Origin: Shouchella xiaoxiensis
Lineage (GTDB): Bacteria > Bacillota > Bacilli > Bacillales > Bacillaceae_D
Direction: 5' to 3'
DNA: 64,000 bases
NCBI RefSeq assembly: GCF_016907895.1
Contig: NZ_JAFBCV010000003.1
Span: 309,823 to 373,822, forward strand
Shown here: positions 37,107 to 46,372 of the stretch, piece by piece
How the letters are laid out: every line of letters begins with the position of its first letter
How positions within the stretch are numbered: the first letter of the stretch is position 1
Translations under genes and position numbers: made by a program
Notes under the pieces: generated by a model
Databases searched by the model: none
Told to the model about the DNA's origin: nothing
The model's input: only the letters and a program-made list of their open reading frames with translations

Positions 37107-37135
37107 GTGTAGAAAACCTCAATAATACCATCCTA
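37107..37135 (+). promoter_or_regulatory. Candidate forespore (sigma-G type) promoter of the second spoVA set
   Basis: GTGTA at 37107-37111 and CATCCTA at 37129-37135, 17 bases apart. The -10 fits CATnnTA exactly; the -35 is one mismatch from GnATR. Confidence 0.5.
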
Positions 37136-37171
37136 TTTGTAACTGCAAAGATTGGAATTGGAGGTATGTAT

Positions 37172-37603
37172 ATGGTTAAACGTCTATTTGTATTGAGCAT
37201 CATCTTTTTTGTGGTTACAGGGTGTACGGCACAAGAAGATGAAAAAGGGACAGCATTTAAACTACAAGAAGCAGCTGGACATGGACAGGAGGCTTCAGAC
37301 AGGGCTAAAGATGAACTGATTGCCATGGATGAAGTATTAAGCGTACGAGGAATTCAGTATCACGAAGATCTGGTAATGGCTGTTCACGTGAAGCAATTGG
37401 ATCGATTTCGATTAAAAGCCGTTCGCAAAGAAGCATTTAATCGAATTAAAGCACTGTATCCGGATTCTACAATTCACATCTCAACAGATAAAAAAATTTA
37501 TAAAGAGCTTGAAGATGCTGAAGAACAAATAAAAGACAAGCATTTAACTGAAGACGAACTGAAGAAAAAAATAAAGGTAATTGAAAAACATCTTAAAGGA
37601 TAG
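37172..37603 (+). CDS. YhcN/YlaJ-family sporulation lipoprotein
   Basis: 143-residue lipoprotein that heads the second spoVA set. ATG 37172 is chosen with TTGGAGG at good distance; it opens into a signal with VVTGC lipobox (MVKRLFVLSIIFFVVTGC). The mature part has the family core DEVLSVRGIQYHEDLVMAVHVKQLDRFRLKAVRK and a charged helical tail. YhcN/YlaJ proteins are spore-associated, and one precedes spoVAC-D-EB in spoVA2-type operons. Followed by spoVAC after 11 bases. Confidence 0.87.
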   Translation: MVKRLFVLSIIFFVVTGCTAQEDEKGTAFKLQEAAGHGQEASDRAKDELIAMDEVLSVRGIQYHEDLVMAVHVKQLDRFRLKAVRKEAFNRIKALYPDSTIHISTDKKIYKELEDAEEQIKDKHLTEDELKKKIKVIEKHLKG

Positions 37604-37614
37604 GAGGAAAAGGC

Positions 37615-38085
37615 ATGTCAAAAAATAAACCAACTCCAGAGCAAAAAGAGTATCAAACATTAGCGAGTTCATATGAGAAAAAAAGACCTGTTTTAAAAAA
37701 TAGCATCATTGCTTTTTTAATTGGTGGTTCAATCTGTTTCATCGGACAATGTTTACAAGTGTTCTTTTATACGTACTTTGACTTTACAGAAAAAACGGCT
37801 GGAAACCCGACAGTAGCGGTTCTTATCTTCATAGCTACGTTACTGACAGGGCTTGGCTTCTATGATCGCATCGCTCAAGTTGCTGGAGCAGGAACTGCTG
37901 TGCCTGTCACCGGTTTTGCCAATTCCATTGCATCAGCTGCCATTGAACATCGAACAGAAGGTTATGTCCTTGGTGTAGGAGGCAATATGTTTAAACTTGC
38001 TGGTTCAGTTATTGTATTCGGGACAGTAGCCGCCTTTGTTATTGCGCTTATAAAAACGATACTGCTAAAGGGTGGTGTGATCTAA
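37615..38085 (+). CDS. spoVAC: Stage V sporulation protein AC (second set)
   Basis: 156-residue membrane subunit of a second SpoVA channel, with FLIGGSICFIGQCLQVFFY and GAGTAVPVTGFANSIASAAIEHRTEGYVLGVGGNMFKLAG. Same architecture as the copy at 10619 but clearly diverged, so not a recent duplication. AGGAGG before ATG. Two bases separate it from spoVAD. Confidence 0.95.
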   Translation: MSKNKPTPEQKEYQTLASSYEKKRPVLKNSIIAFLIGGSICFIGQCLQVFFYTYFDFTEKTAGNPTVAVLIFIATLLTGLGFYDRIAQVAGAGTAVPVTGFANSIASAAIEHRTEGYVLGVGGNMFKLAGSVIVFGTVAAFVIALIKTILLKGGVI

Positions 38086-38086
38086 T

Positions 38087-39106
38087 ATGTTAACAGGAAA
38101 TCAAAGTTGGGTTTTTGAGAATAGTCCAGCGATTGTTTCTACAGGAACAGTTGGAGGACCATTCGAAGCAAATGGGGCGATTCCAGAAGCGTTTGATCTG
38201 CTGCATGATGACCTTTGGATCGGGGAGCGCTCGTACGAAAAAGCACAATCCATTTTAATAGAAGGTGCCATTACCACAGCATTGAAGAAAGCATCGGTAA
38301 AAAAAGAAGATGTTAGCTTTATGTTAGCTGGAGATTTAGTTAATCAGCTCACCCCTTCGAGTTTTGCAGGAAGATCATTGGAAATCCCTTATTTAGGCAT
38401 GTTTGGAGCTTGTTCAACGTCAATGGAAGGACTCGCAATCGGGGCATTTATTATGAATGGTCACGGAGCAAAACATATTGTTTCTGTCGCATCAAGTCAC
38501 AATGCAGCAACAGAAAAGCAGTTTCGTTATCCGACTGAATATGGTGGACAAAAGCCACCAACCGCACAATGGACAGTAACTGCAGCTGGTGCCTGTCTTC
38601 TTGCAAGAACCGGTGAGGGACCCTTTGTAACGGGAGCGACACTTGGAAAAATTGTCGATATGGGTATTTCCGATCCATTTAATATGGGAGCGGCCATGGC
38701 TCCAGCAGCTGCAGCTACGATTGAAACTCATTTTAAAGACTTTAATCGCGGGCCAGATGATTATGATTTAATTGTAACTGGAGATTTGGGTCAAATTGGG
38801 TTACCAATCTGTAGGGAATTACTTAAGAAAAAAGGATATGAACTCGGTCATGATGTTTTTCAAGATTGCGGATTAATGATTTATAAAGAAAGTCAGCCTG
38901 TACTGGCAGGAGCAAGTGGTCCTGGCTGTTCAGCTGTTGTCACATATGGCCATCTACTTGAAAAGATGAAAAAAGGAGAATTAAAAAGACTACTTGTTGT
39001 TGCAACGGGTGCACTTTTATCACCTCTTTCTTTTCAACAAAAAGATTCCATTCCTTGTATTGCTCATGCGGTTGTCATTGAGTCAACTAAGGGGGTATCG
39101 CAATGA
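38087..39106 (+). CDS. spoVAD: Stage V sporulation protein AD (second set)
   Basis: 339-residue dipicolinate-binding-type subunit with thiolase-like fold, carrying [56 protein letters not shown] and [16 protein letters not shown]. Overlaps spoVAEB by four bases (ATGA-type). Paralogue of the gene at 11093. Confidence 0.95.
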   Translation: MLTGNQSWVFENSPAIVSTGTVGGPFEANGAIPEAFDLLHDDLWIGERSYEKAQSILIEGAITTALKKASVKKEDVSFMLAGDLVNQLTPSSFAGRSLEIPYLGMFGACSTSMEGLAIGAFIMNGHGAKHIVSVASSHNAATEKQFRYPTEYGGQKPPTAQWTVTAAGACLLARTGEGPFVTGATLGKIVDMGISDPFNMGAAMAPAAAATIETHFKDFNRGPDDYDLIVTGDLGQIGLPICRELLKKKGYELGHDVFQDCGLMIYKESQPVLAGASGPGCSAVVTYGHLLEKMKKGELKRLLVVATGALLSPLSFQQKDSIPCIAHAVVIESTKGVSQ

Positions 39107-39453
39107 TTTTTTTATGGGCCTTTATTATTGGCGGGTTTATTTGTGTAATAGGGCAACTGTTAATGGATGTTGGCAAGCTTACTCCAGCTCATACAATGTC
39201 AACTCTTGTTGTCAGCGGGGCGATCTTAGCAGGGTTCGGTTTATATGAACCACTCGTTGATTTCGCAGGAGCAGGCGCTACGGTTCCTATAACAAGCTTT
39301 GGTAACTCACTCGTACAAGGGGCAATGGATGAGGCGAACCGCGTTGGTTTAATCGGTATTATCACAGGAATATTTGAAATAACAAGTGCGGGGATTTCTG
39401 CAGCAATTATTTTTGGTTTTATAGCATCCCTTGTATTTAAACCAAAAGGGTAA
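39103..39453 (+). CDS. spoVAEB: Stage V sporulation protein AEB (second set)
   Basis: 116-residue membrane subunit with [25 protein letters not shown] and [24 protein letters not shown]. Ends the second set; no spoVAEA or spoVAF follows, as is usual for spoVA2-type operons. Closed by a terminator directly after the stop. Confidence 0.95.
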   Translation: MIFLWAFIIGGFICVIGQLLMDVGKLTPAHTMSTLVVSGAILAGFGLYEPLVDFAGAGATVPITSFGNSLVQGAMDEANRVGLIGIITGIFEITSAGISAAIIFGFIASLVFKPKG

Positions 39454-39459
39454 GAAAGG

Positions 39460-39493
39460 AGCCAGTTCATTCAAATGTTGAACTGGCTTTTTT
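39460..39493 (+). terminator. Rho-independent terminator after the second spoVA set
   Basis: AGCCAGTTCA and TGAACTGGCT arms with a nine-base loop and T tract. Confidence 0.88.
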
Positions 39494-39519
39494 CATTTGC
39501 GTTTATTCTAGAAAGCTTG

Positions 39520-39547
39520 TCATATCTAAAGCTTGTTCGCATAAAGT
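39520..39547 (+). promoter_or_regulatory. Candidate sigma-E promoter of dacB-spmAB
   Basis: TCATATC at 39520-39526 and CATAAAGT at 39540-39547, 13 bases apart, resemble sigma-E elements (kmATATT and CATACAnT). dacB-spmA-spmB is a mother-cell sigma-E operon in B. subtilis. Confidence 0.55.
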
Positions 39548-39579
39548 TTATATAAACCGTGCGGGAGTTGAAGGGTGCG

Positions 39580-40722
39580 ATGAAAAGAAAATGGGTTTTA
39601 GTAGGATTAATTAGTTTTTTAATTGCGATGAGTTCACAATCTGCGTTTGCAAAAGAAGTGGTCTCCTTTCCGGTATCCGGACAGGCTGCGGTTTTAATGG
39701 AACAGGAGTCAGGTAGGGTTCTTTATGGTAAAAATGAACACCAGCCTTTAAAAATTGCCAGTATCACAAAGATCATGACAGCGATTATCGCTATAGAATC
39801 AGGCAAAATGGATGAAAACCTGGTTGTTTCCAAGAATGCGGAAGGAACGGAAGGGTCTTCATTGTATTTAGTTGCTGGAGAAAAATTACTGCTCGAAGAT
39901 CTTGTTTATGGCTTAATGCTGCGAAGTGGGAACGATGCAGCAATGGCAATTGCGGAACATGTCGGGGGAAGTACAGAAGGTTTTGTTTATTTAATGAATG
40001 AAAAAGCAGAAGAGATTGGCATGACAAATAGCCTCTTTCGTAACCCGCATGGGCTAGATACGCATCCTGATCATTTATCAAGTGCGTACGATATGGCACT
40101 TCTGACTCAGTATGCGATGGAAAATGACACGTACCGAAAAATCGCCTCAACTAAAGTTCATCGTTCTCAAGGCGAGAACGTTCGCGTTTTTCATAACAAA
40201 AACAGGCTCTTGACCGAAAAATATTCCTACTCTACAGGAGGAAAAACAGGCTATACGAAGCTTGCTAAACGAACATTAGTCTCAACGGCCTCTAAAGACG
40301 GTTTAGATCTCATTACGGTGACGTTAAATGATCCAAATGATTGGGACGATCATATGAATCTCTTTAACTGGGGGTTTGATCAATTCATTTTAGAAACGCT
40401 AGCAAAAAAAGGGGAGTTAAAAAGTCGGACGGATGATTTCTATCAAGGAAAACTAATGGTTCCTTATGATTTAAAATATCCACTGTCAGCTGAAGAAAAG
40501 AATCATGTTACGCCATCGATTGAGTTAGTAGAACCGCCAAAGAATGGAGAGTTGACCGAGCAACAAGTGAAGGAGCCAGTTGGAAAACTGTCTTTTGAAA
40601 TCGACAATCAAGTGATCGAGAGTACGCCACTTTACTACAAAGAGGAGGTAAAAGAAGAGCCTTCATTTTGGGATAAAATGAAGCAAATGATCTCCTTTAT
40701 AGGAGGAGTGAGCCCTTCATGA
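39580..40722 (+). CDS. dacB: D-alanyl-D-alanine carboxypeptidase DacB (spore cortex type)
   Basis: S11-family DD-carboxypeptidase that lowers cortex cross-linking in the spore. Start ATG 39580 with AAGGGTG; the GTG at 39559 would add residues ahead of the signal peptide. Signal peptide to about residue 26 (SAFAKE). Active site SxxK in IASITKIMTA, SGN in LRSGNDAAMA, KTG in GGKTGYTKL. 380 residues. Assigned to DacB rather than DacF by its link to spmA and spmB. Overlaps spmA by four bases. Confidence 0.93.
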   Translation: MKRKWVLVGLISFLIAMSSQSAFAKEVVSFPVSGQAAVLMEQESGRVLYGKNEHQPLKIASITKIMTAIIAIESGKMDENLVVSKNAEGTEGSSLYLVAGEKLLLEDLVYGLMLRSGNDAAMAIAEHVGGSTEGFVYLMNEKAEEIGMTNSLFRNPHGLDTHPDHLSSAYDMALLTQYAMENDTYRKIASTKVHRSQGENVRVFHNKNRLLTEKYSYSTGGKTGYTKLAKRTLVSTASKDGLDLITVTLNDPNDWDDHMNLFNWGFDQFILETLAKKGELKSRTDDFYQGKLMVPYDLKYPLSAEEKNHVTPSIELVEPPKNGELTEQQVKEPVGKLSFEIDNQVIESTPLYYKEEVKEEPSFWDKMKQMISFIGGVSPS

Positions 40723-41312
40723 TTAATCTTATCTGGGCAGGTATGTTGTTAATTGGGCTTGTGTTTGCAGCAGTAAACGGGACGATGTCAGAGGTAACAG
40801 CTGGTGTGTTTGATGGCGCAAAAGAAGCAGTTGCGATTTGTATTGGCTTAATTAGTGTTTTAACGTTTTGGCTTGGATTAATGAAAGTAGCTGAAGTTGC
40901 TGGGCTTTTAAAAGGGTTAGCAAAACTCGTTCATCCCCTTGCTCGTAGGATTTTTCCAGAGGTCCCAAAAGATCATCCGGCAATGGGGTATATTTTATCG
41001 AACCTCACAGCAAATGTGTTTGGGTTAGGTAACGCGGCAACGCCAATGGGAATAAAAGCTATGGAAGAGTTAAAGCGATTAAATGGCGGAAAAGATGAAG
41101 CGAGTCGATCAATGGTGACCTTGCTAGCTTTAAATACCGCATGTTTAACCCTTGTTCCCACAACGGTTATCTCCATTCGCATGTCTTATGATTCAAGCGC
41201 ACCAACAGATATTGTCAGTACGACAATTTTTGCTTCTGGGTGTGCGATGCTTGGGGCCATCTGTATAGATCGGTTCTTTTACTTCCTCAGGTCGAGAAAG
41301 GAGCGTAAGTAA
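40719..41312 (+). CDS. spmA: Spore maturation protein A
   Basis: 197-residue nucleoside-recognition (Gate) domain membrane protein needed for full spore core dehydration. Family features: INLIWAGMLLIGLVFAAVNG N-terminus, LGLMKVAEVAGLLKGLAKLVHPLARRIFPEVPKDHPAMGYI, and NVFGLGNAATPMGIKAMEEL. Start overlaps the dacB stop. About four or five membrane segments. Confidence 0.96.
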   Translation: MINLIWAGMLLIGLVFAAVNGTMSEVTAGVFDGAKEAVAICIGLISVLTFWLGLMKVAEVAGLLKGLAKLVHPLARRIFPEVPKDHPAMGYILSNLTANVFGLGNAATPMGIKAMEELKRLNGGKDEASRSMVTLLALNTACLTLVPTTVISIRMSYDSSAPTDIVSTTIFASGCAMLGAICIDRFFYFLRSRKERK

Positions 41313-41314
41313 AA

Positions 41315-41851
41315 GTGGCTGTTTTAACGATGCTTTCAGTTTGGATGATTCCTTTGTTAATTGGAATTGTCATCCTCATAGCAACTTTGAAAAAAGTACC
41401 GACTTATGAAGTGTTTGTTTCAGGAGCAAAAGAAGGGTTTGGAATGGCGACCTCCATTATTCCATACCTTGTTGGAATGCTCGTTGCTATCTACGTTTTT
41501 CGTTCATCAGGTGCTATGGAAGCACTTGTATCGAGCCTCGCTCCACTGCTTTCTTGGATAGGAATGCCAGCAGAAGTGGTGCCACTTGCGATATTAAGAC
41601 CAATATCGGGCACAGGTGCTCTTGGTTTAATGACTGATTTGACGGCCGTTCATGGACCAGATTCCTATATTGGAAGGTTGGCTGCTACGCTGCAAGGCAG
41701 CACAGATACCACTTTCTATATATTAACCGTTTATTTTGGTGCTGTCGGAATTAAGAAGATGGGGGATGCATTAAAGGTCGGACTTCTTGCTGATTTAGTT
41801 GGAATTATTGCAGCCGTTGTTATTGTTGGTTTGGTGTTTGGAACAATTTAA
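41315..41851 (+). CDS. spmB: Spore maturation protein B
   Basis: 178-residue partner of SpmA with the same Gate domain: YEVFVSGAKEGFGMATSIIPYLVGMLVAIYVFR, PLAILRPISGTGALGLMTDL and GSTDTTFYILTVYFGAVGIKK. Starts with GTG two bases after spmA. Closed by a long perfect hairpin. Confidence 0.96.
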   Translation: MAVLTMLSVWMIPLLIGIVILIATLKKVPTYEVFVSGAKEGFGMATSIIPYLVGMLVAIYVFRSSGAMEALVSSLAPLLSWIGMPAEVVPLAILRPISGTGALGLMTDLTAVHGPDSYIGRLAATLQGSTDTTFYILTVYFGAVGIKKMGDALKVGLLADLVGIIAAVVIVGLVFGTI

Positions 41852-41860
41852 AAGTAGAGA

Positions 41861-41904
41861 AAAAAAGCGTAATGAAGTCTAAATAGACTTCATTACGCTT
41901 TTTT
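41861..41904 (+). terminator. Strong terminator after spmB
   Basis: AAAAAAGCGTAATGAAGTCT pairs with AGACTTCATTACGCTTTTTT (20 bp) around an AAAT loop, ending in a T tract. Confidence 0.93.
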
Positions 41905-41986
41905 TCTTTGGACGGTGAGGATGCTTTTCGTCTGCCTACTTGTATCAAACAAGAAAACTCGTTATGATGGCAATGAGGTGAGTAAG

Positions 41987-42715
41987 ATGGAAAGATTGCA
42001 GAAAGTCATTGCTCAAGCAGGCGTGGCTTCACGAAGAAAAGCAGAAACGTATATTACAGCCGGTCGTGTAAAAGTAAATGGAAAAAAAGTAACGGAGTTA
42101 GGGTATAAAGTCAATCCTGAAAAAGATCGTGTTGAAGTGGATGACGTCCCTTTGTATAAAGAAGAGCCCGTGTATTATTTACTTTATAAACCAACAGGAG
42201 TTGTCTCGACATCAAATGATGAAAAAGGACGAAAAATCGTAACCGATTTTATTGAAAGCAAACAACGAATCTATCCTATCGGCCGTCTGGATTATGATAC
42301 ATCAGGCGTTCTTTTACTGACGAATGATGGTGATTTTGCTAACGTGTTAATGCATCCCCGTTATAAAGTTGAAAAAGAATATATTGCTAAGGTCGAAGGC
42401 ATTCCTGACCGACGGGAATTAAAAAAGCTTGAAGACGGCATTTTGTTAGAAGATGGAAAAACGGCTCCAGCAAAAGTGAAGATTATGTCAGCGGATCGAA
42501 AGAAAAACACGGCAATCGTTAGGCTTATCATTCATGAAGGGAAAAACCATCAAGTAAGAAGAATGCTGGAAAAGTTAGGTCATCCAGTAATGAAATTAAA
42601 GCGTGAGCGCTATGGTTTTTTGACGCTTGGACAATTACAGCCAGGTGGACATCGTGTGCTAAAACCATTTGAAGTTAAACAATTAAAAGAGATGGCTGTC
42701 ACGAAACCGTCATAA
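41987..42715 (+). CDS. rluB: 23S rRNA pseudouridine synthase RluB
   Basis: RsuA-family enzyme that makes a pseudouridine in 23S rRNA near the peptidyl transferase centre. Start ATG 41987 (MERLQKVIAQAGVASRRKAE) with GAGGTGAG; this opens straight into the S4 RNA-binding domain. Catalytic Asp lies in YPIGRLDYDTSGVLLLTNDG. HEGKNHQVRRMLEKLGHPV is the C-terminal family motif. 242 residues. Same place as B. subtilis ypuL, between spmB and resA. Confidence 0.95.
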   Translation: MERLQKVIAQAGVASRRKAETYITAGRVKVNGKKVTELGYKVNPEKDRVEVDDVPLYKEEPVYYLLYKPTGVVSTSNDEKGRKIVTDFIESKQRIYPIGRLDYDTSGVLLLTNDGDFANVLMHPRYKVEKEYIAKVEGIPDRRELKKLEDGILLEDGKTAPAKVKIMSADRKKNTAIVRLIIHEGKNHQVRRMLEKLGHPVMKLKRERYGFLTLGQLQPGGHRVLKPFEVKQLKEMAVTKPS

Positions 42716-42798
42716 ATAAGAACAAGTTTAATTTGCGATGCGCGTTATAATGAAATGGCGCGAAAACGTTCACATAGTTAAGCGAGGGGGAGCATCCG

Positions 42799-43326
42799 TT
42801 GAGCAAAAAACGAAGAACGATCACCCGTCTTTCCATTTTGTTAGTTATTGCGGGTGCAATCGGATATACTTTTTGGGCAAATTACAACTCAAACAATGGC
42901 GTTGTTCGAGCTGGTGATTCAGCCGTTAACTTTACACTTCAGGAATTAAACGATGAGCGCTTTGAGCTTGCACAGCAAGAAGGTAAAGGGGTATTGATTA
43001 ATTTCTGGGGTACGTTTTGTGAGCCATGCGAGCGAGAAATGCCTCACATTGAAAACACGTATCAAGAGTATGAAGACAAAGTTGAAACCATTGCTATTAA
43101 TGTAAACGAAGCACCATTAACAGTCGATTCATTTGTCAGACGTCATCAGCTTTCATTTCCAATAGCGATTGATCAAAGGCAAGAAGTGACAAGGGCTTAC
43201 GGAATTGGTCCATTACCTGCTACTGTTTTAGTCGATGAACATGGACAAGTTCAACGGTATCATCAAGGTGAATTAACGGAAGACATGGTAAGAGAATTCT
43301 ATGAAAGCATTGTACCGGAGAGTTAA
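42799..43326 (+). CDS. resA: Thiol-disulfide oxidoreductase ResA
   Basis: Membrane-anchored thioredoxin-fold protein that reduces the haem-binding cysteines of apocytochrome c outside the membrane. 175 residues, one N-terminal anchor (about 10-27), and the active site FCEPCERE with C74 and C77. The cis-Pro loop is [13 protein letters not shown]. Begins with TTG after GAGGGGGAG. First gene of resABCDE. Confidence 0.95.
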   Translation: MSKKRRTITRLSILLVIAGAIGYTFWANYNSNNGVVRAGDSAVNFTLQELNDERFELAQQEGKGVLINFWGTFCEPCEREMPHIENTYQEYEDKVETIAINVNEAPLTVDSFVRRHQLSFPIAIDQRQEVTRAYGIGPLPATVLVDEHGQVQRYHQGELTEDMVREFYESIVPES

Positions 43327-43347
43327 AGGTTCAGAGGAGGTATTCGC

Positions 43348-44982
43348 ATGGAGGATGCGAAAAAAGTTTGTGAGTGTGGACACATTAACAAAGAAGGAAC
43401 CGAGATGTGTGCTGCTTGCGGTAAACCTTTAACAGAGCAGGCTGAAAAAGAAGGCGTTAATATGCGCTATGAAGGAGCCGCTATCCGTTCGCAAAAGAAA
43501 AAAAGAACGGTATTAGATCAAATCTGGGCATTCTTTTCTTCAGTAAAAGTTGGAATATGGATCATTGTTATCCTTTTATTTGCATCAGCAATTGGTACTT
43601 TGTTTCCTCAAGATAATCTTCGTCCAGGAGTAGAGGAAGCGTCTACGTTCTATGAAACAACCTATGGCTCACTAGGTCTCCTTTATTACAATTTAGGTTT
43701 ACACGAGTTATATAGTTCCTGGTGGTACATAGCATTAATTGTTGCATTAGCTATATCTATTATCGTTGCAAGTTTTGACCGTGGTATTCCTCTATATAAA
43801 GCTCTAAAAGCGCAAAGAGTGACACGGCACAAGCACTTTATGACGCGGCAAAGGCTTGTTTCAAAAACAACATCTCTTGAACAATCGGATGTTGAAGTGG
43901 AAAAAGTAACAAAAGCTCTTAAAGCAAAGCGATATTCAATTCGGACAGAAAACGGAAATGTTTTAGCCGAGAAAAATCGGTTTGCCCGCTGGGGTCCTTA
44001 TGTAAACCATGTTGGTCTTATTTTATTTTTAGCTGGTTGTTTATTGCGTTATATTCCTGGTATGTATCTTGATACTACGATGTGGGTTCGAGAAGGTGAG
44101 CGAGCGCCTATCCCACAAACGGATTCCGAATATTTATTAGAAAATCACGCTTTCTCAATTAAACTTTATGACGAAAATGATGAGCGTTTTCAGGAGGCAT
44201 TCGCTACCCAAGCTGGGGCAGTACCAGAATCGTTTGAAACAGAGGCAACTCTGTACAAGCGATCGGGTATTATTGGGGATGGAGAAGTCGAAGCTGTTAA
44301 AGAAAAGACCATTTCAGTGAACGACCCACTTACATTCGATTCAATCTCCCTATATCAAACGGATTATCGAATAAATGAACTTCATGAAATGACCTTTACA
44401 TTAGAAAACAAAGAAACGGCTGAAACGTATGGAGAATTAACAATTAATTTAATTGATCCTGACATTCATTATGACCTAGGTGATGGCTATTCGGTTTCAA
44501 TTGTTGAGTATTATCCAAACTTCTATATTAATTCAAATGGAGAGCCGTCGACGCGAAATAGCATTCCAGAGAACCCGAGCTTCGTGTTCTCAATGGTGAC
44601 GCCAGATACGCCTCAAGGCGAGACAAGTTTAATTGGAATCCAACAAAATATTGAACCGCATGGTGATAATGAATACAAAATGACGTTTGTTGGTGTTGAT
44701 TTAACAAATGTGAGCATTCTTACCGTACGTAAAGATCATACAATGCCTTTACTGATTGCTGGTGGCTCTATTTTTATTATCGGTCTAGTCCAAGGTTCTT
44801 ACTGGGCCCACAGACGGGTATGGATCCAAAAATCTGGTCAAGAGGTTTGGATTGCTGGTCATACAAATCGAAACTGGATGTCGTTTAGTAAGGAGATAAA
44901 TGAAAGTTTATCTGAAACAAACTTGCTTTCTCCTGTTGATAAAGAAGAGGGAAAAGCGAAGCAGGACTCTAAAGGTGCTTAG
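43348..44982 (+). CDS. resB: Cytochrome c biogenesis protein ResB
   Basis: System II haem-delivery protein that works with ResC to attach haem to cytochrome c. 544 residues. N-terminal zinc-ribbon-like CxC...CxxC (CECGHINKEG, CAACGKPL), membrane segments near 62-85, 120-145 and 215-235, a large extracytoplasmic part, and a last helix near 465-485. Family text includes SVKVGIWIIVILLFASAIGTLFPQ and RWGPYVNHVGLILFLAGCLL. Downstream resC starts after 17 bases. Confidence 0.95.
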   Translation: MEDAKKVCECGHINKEGTEMCAACGKPLTEQAEKEGVNMRYEGAAIRSQKKKRTVLDQIWAFFSSVKVGIWIIVILLFASAIGTLFPQDNLRPGVEEASTFYETTYGSLGLLYYNLGLHELYSSWWYIALIVALAISIIVASFDRGIPLYKALKAQRVTRHKHFMTRQRLVSKTTSLEQSDVEVEKVTKALKAKRYSIRTENGNVLAEKNRFARWGPYVNHVGLILFLAGCLLRYIPGMYLDTTMWVREGERAPIPQTDSEYLLENHAFSIKLYDENDERFQEAFATQAGAVPESFETEATLYKRSGIIGDGEVEAVKEKTISVNDPLTFDSISLYQTDYRINELHEMTFTLENKETAETYGELTINLIDPDIHYDLGDGYSVSIVEYYPNFYINSNGEPSTRNSIPENPSFVFSMVTPDTPQGETSLIGIQQNIEPHGDNEYKMTFVGVDLTNVSILTVRKDHTMPLLIAGGSIFIIGLVQGSYWAHRRVWIQKSGQEVWIAGHTNRNWMSFSKEINESLSETNLLSPVDKEEGKAKQDSKGA

Positions 44983-44999
44983 AGGAACAGGGGGACAGG

Positions 45000-46193
45000 A
45001 TGCTTAGTTTAAGTTTTAATTTATTACTTTTTGCTTTTTTTGCATATTTAACAGCTACTGTCTTCTTTGCGTTTTCATTATCAAAACAACGCAAAGAAGA
45101 AAGCTCTTCTCATACTAAATCGAGCAAGTGGGGTATCTCCTTTGTATTACTTGGTCTTGTTCTTTCACTTGGCTATTTCTTTGCAAGATGGTCTGTTTCA
45201 GGACATGCTCCAGTAAGCAATATGTTTGAGTACATGACAACGCTTGGTATTGCAATGGCGCTTGCATTTACGATCATCTATTTTATTTATCCAAGTCGTG
45301 CAGATGTCACTGGCTTGTTTACGATGCCTACAGTGATGCTTTTGATTGTCTATGCATCCACTTTTTCAACAGCGGTCGCGCCACTTGTGCCGTCGTTACA
45401 AATGCCATTGATGTTGAAGCTACATATTATTACAACAGCAATCGGCCAAGGGTTGCTAGCAATTGGGTTTGCTGCAGGTCTGGCGTTTTTAATTCGAAGT
45501 ATTGATATAAAAGAGAATAGCTGGAAACCTCGTGTTTTGGAAATTATCATGTACGGTTTAATTTGTGTCGTTGCGAACGCTATTTTAACGCATGGATTTT
45601 CAGCAGCAGGTTACGAAGCACAGTTTAATTATGTCGATCAAAATGGACAAGAATCTCAAGTGCCAATGACGTACAATTTACCAGCGCTTGTTGGACCAAA
45701 TGAGTGGGTTAACATAACGGAAGATAAAATGGATCCACTCATATCCATGCCTGCAATTATTGAAGCAGGTGACTTAAACACGTTAATTTGGTCGTTTGCA
45801 CTTGGTCTCGTCCTTTACTGGTTGCTTCGACTCGTGATTCGAAAACGATTGACTCACTTAATTCAACCTTTATTAAAAGGGACAAGTCCATCTACGCTGG
45901 ATGAATTTAGTTATCGTGCAATTGCCATTGGTTTTCCAATTTTTGCGCTAGGTGGTCTTGTATTTGCCATGATTTGGGCAGAAATTGCCTGGTCTAGATT
46001 TTGGGGCTGGGATCCTAAAGAAGTATGGGCGCTTATTACGTTTTTATTCTATGCTGCCTACCTTCACTTAAGGCTGAAGATGGAATGGCATGGCGAAAAG
46101 TCAGCTTGGTTATGTGTAATTGGTTTTGCGATCATCATGTTTAATTTAGTTATTGTTAACTTGTTTATTGTTGGTCTGCATTCTTATGCATAA
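45000..46193 (+). CDS. resC: Cytochrome c biogenesis protein ResC (CcsA family)
   Basis: Haem-handling membrane protein of the CcsA/CcmC superfamily, partner of ResB. 397 residues, about eight or nine helices. The periplasmic haem motif is the WWD domain WGWDPKEVWALITF, with conserved flanking histidines in MKLHIITTAIGQG and LHLRLKMEWHGEKSAW. Closed by a 16-bp hairpin, so resDE probably also needs its own promoter. Confidence 0.95.
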   Translation: MLSLSFNLLLFAFFAYLTATVFFAFSLSKQRKEESSSHTKSSKWGISFVLLGLVLSLGYFFARWSVSGHAPVSNMFEYMTTLGIAMALAFTIIYFIYPSRADVTGLFTMPTVMLLIVYASTFSTAVAPLVPSLQMPLMLKLHIITTAIGQGLLAIGFAAGLAFLIRSIDIKENSWKPRVLEIIMYGLICVVANAILTHGFSAAGYEAQFNYVDQNGQESQVPMTYNLPALVGPNEWVNITEDKMDPLISMPAIIEAGDLNTLIWSFALGLVLYWLLRLVIRKRLTHLIQPLLKGTSPSTLDEFSYRAIAIGFPIFALGGLVFAMIWAEIAWSRFWGWDPKEVWALITFLFYAAYLHLRLKMEWHGEKSAWLCVIGFAIIMFNLVIVNLFIVGLHSYA

Positions 46194-46200
46194 TTATTTG

Positions 46201-46241
46201 GCGGAATTGTTACAGGTTTCCTGTAGCAGTTCTGCTTTTTT
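46201..46241 (+). terminator. Terminator after resC
   Basis: GCGGAATTGTTACAGG and CCTGTAGCAGTTCTGC form a 16-bp stem (wobbles included) with a TTT loop and six T residues. Confidence 0.85.
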
Positions 46242-46304
46242 GATTTTGAGAGACATTATAATTAGAAACTCATTTTTAATACATGGTACACTTATTAAGA
46301 AACC

Positions 46305-46336
46305 GATCTATATTTTCTAGATCGCTTGTTTATAAT
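46305..46336 (+). promoter_or_regulatory. resD promoter region with inverted repeat
   Basis: GATCTA and TAGATC, seven bases apart (46305-46323), sit where the -35 of a promoter with -10 TATAAT (46331-46336) would be. A poor -35 plus a palindrome suggests an activator or repressor site. Confidence 0.4.
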
Positions 46337-46372
46337 GATGAAGAGAATGATTGATTGAACAAGGAGGCTATT

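Noticed and set aside
37055..37171. Extension of the YhcN lipoprotein to 37055
   Set aside because: It crosses the candidate forespore promoter; TTGGAGG and the lipoprotein signal place the start at 37172.
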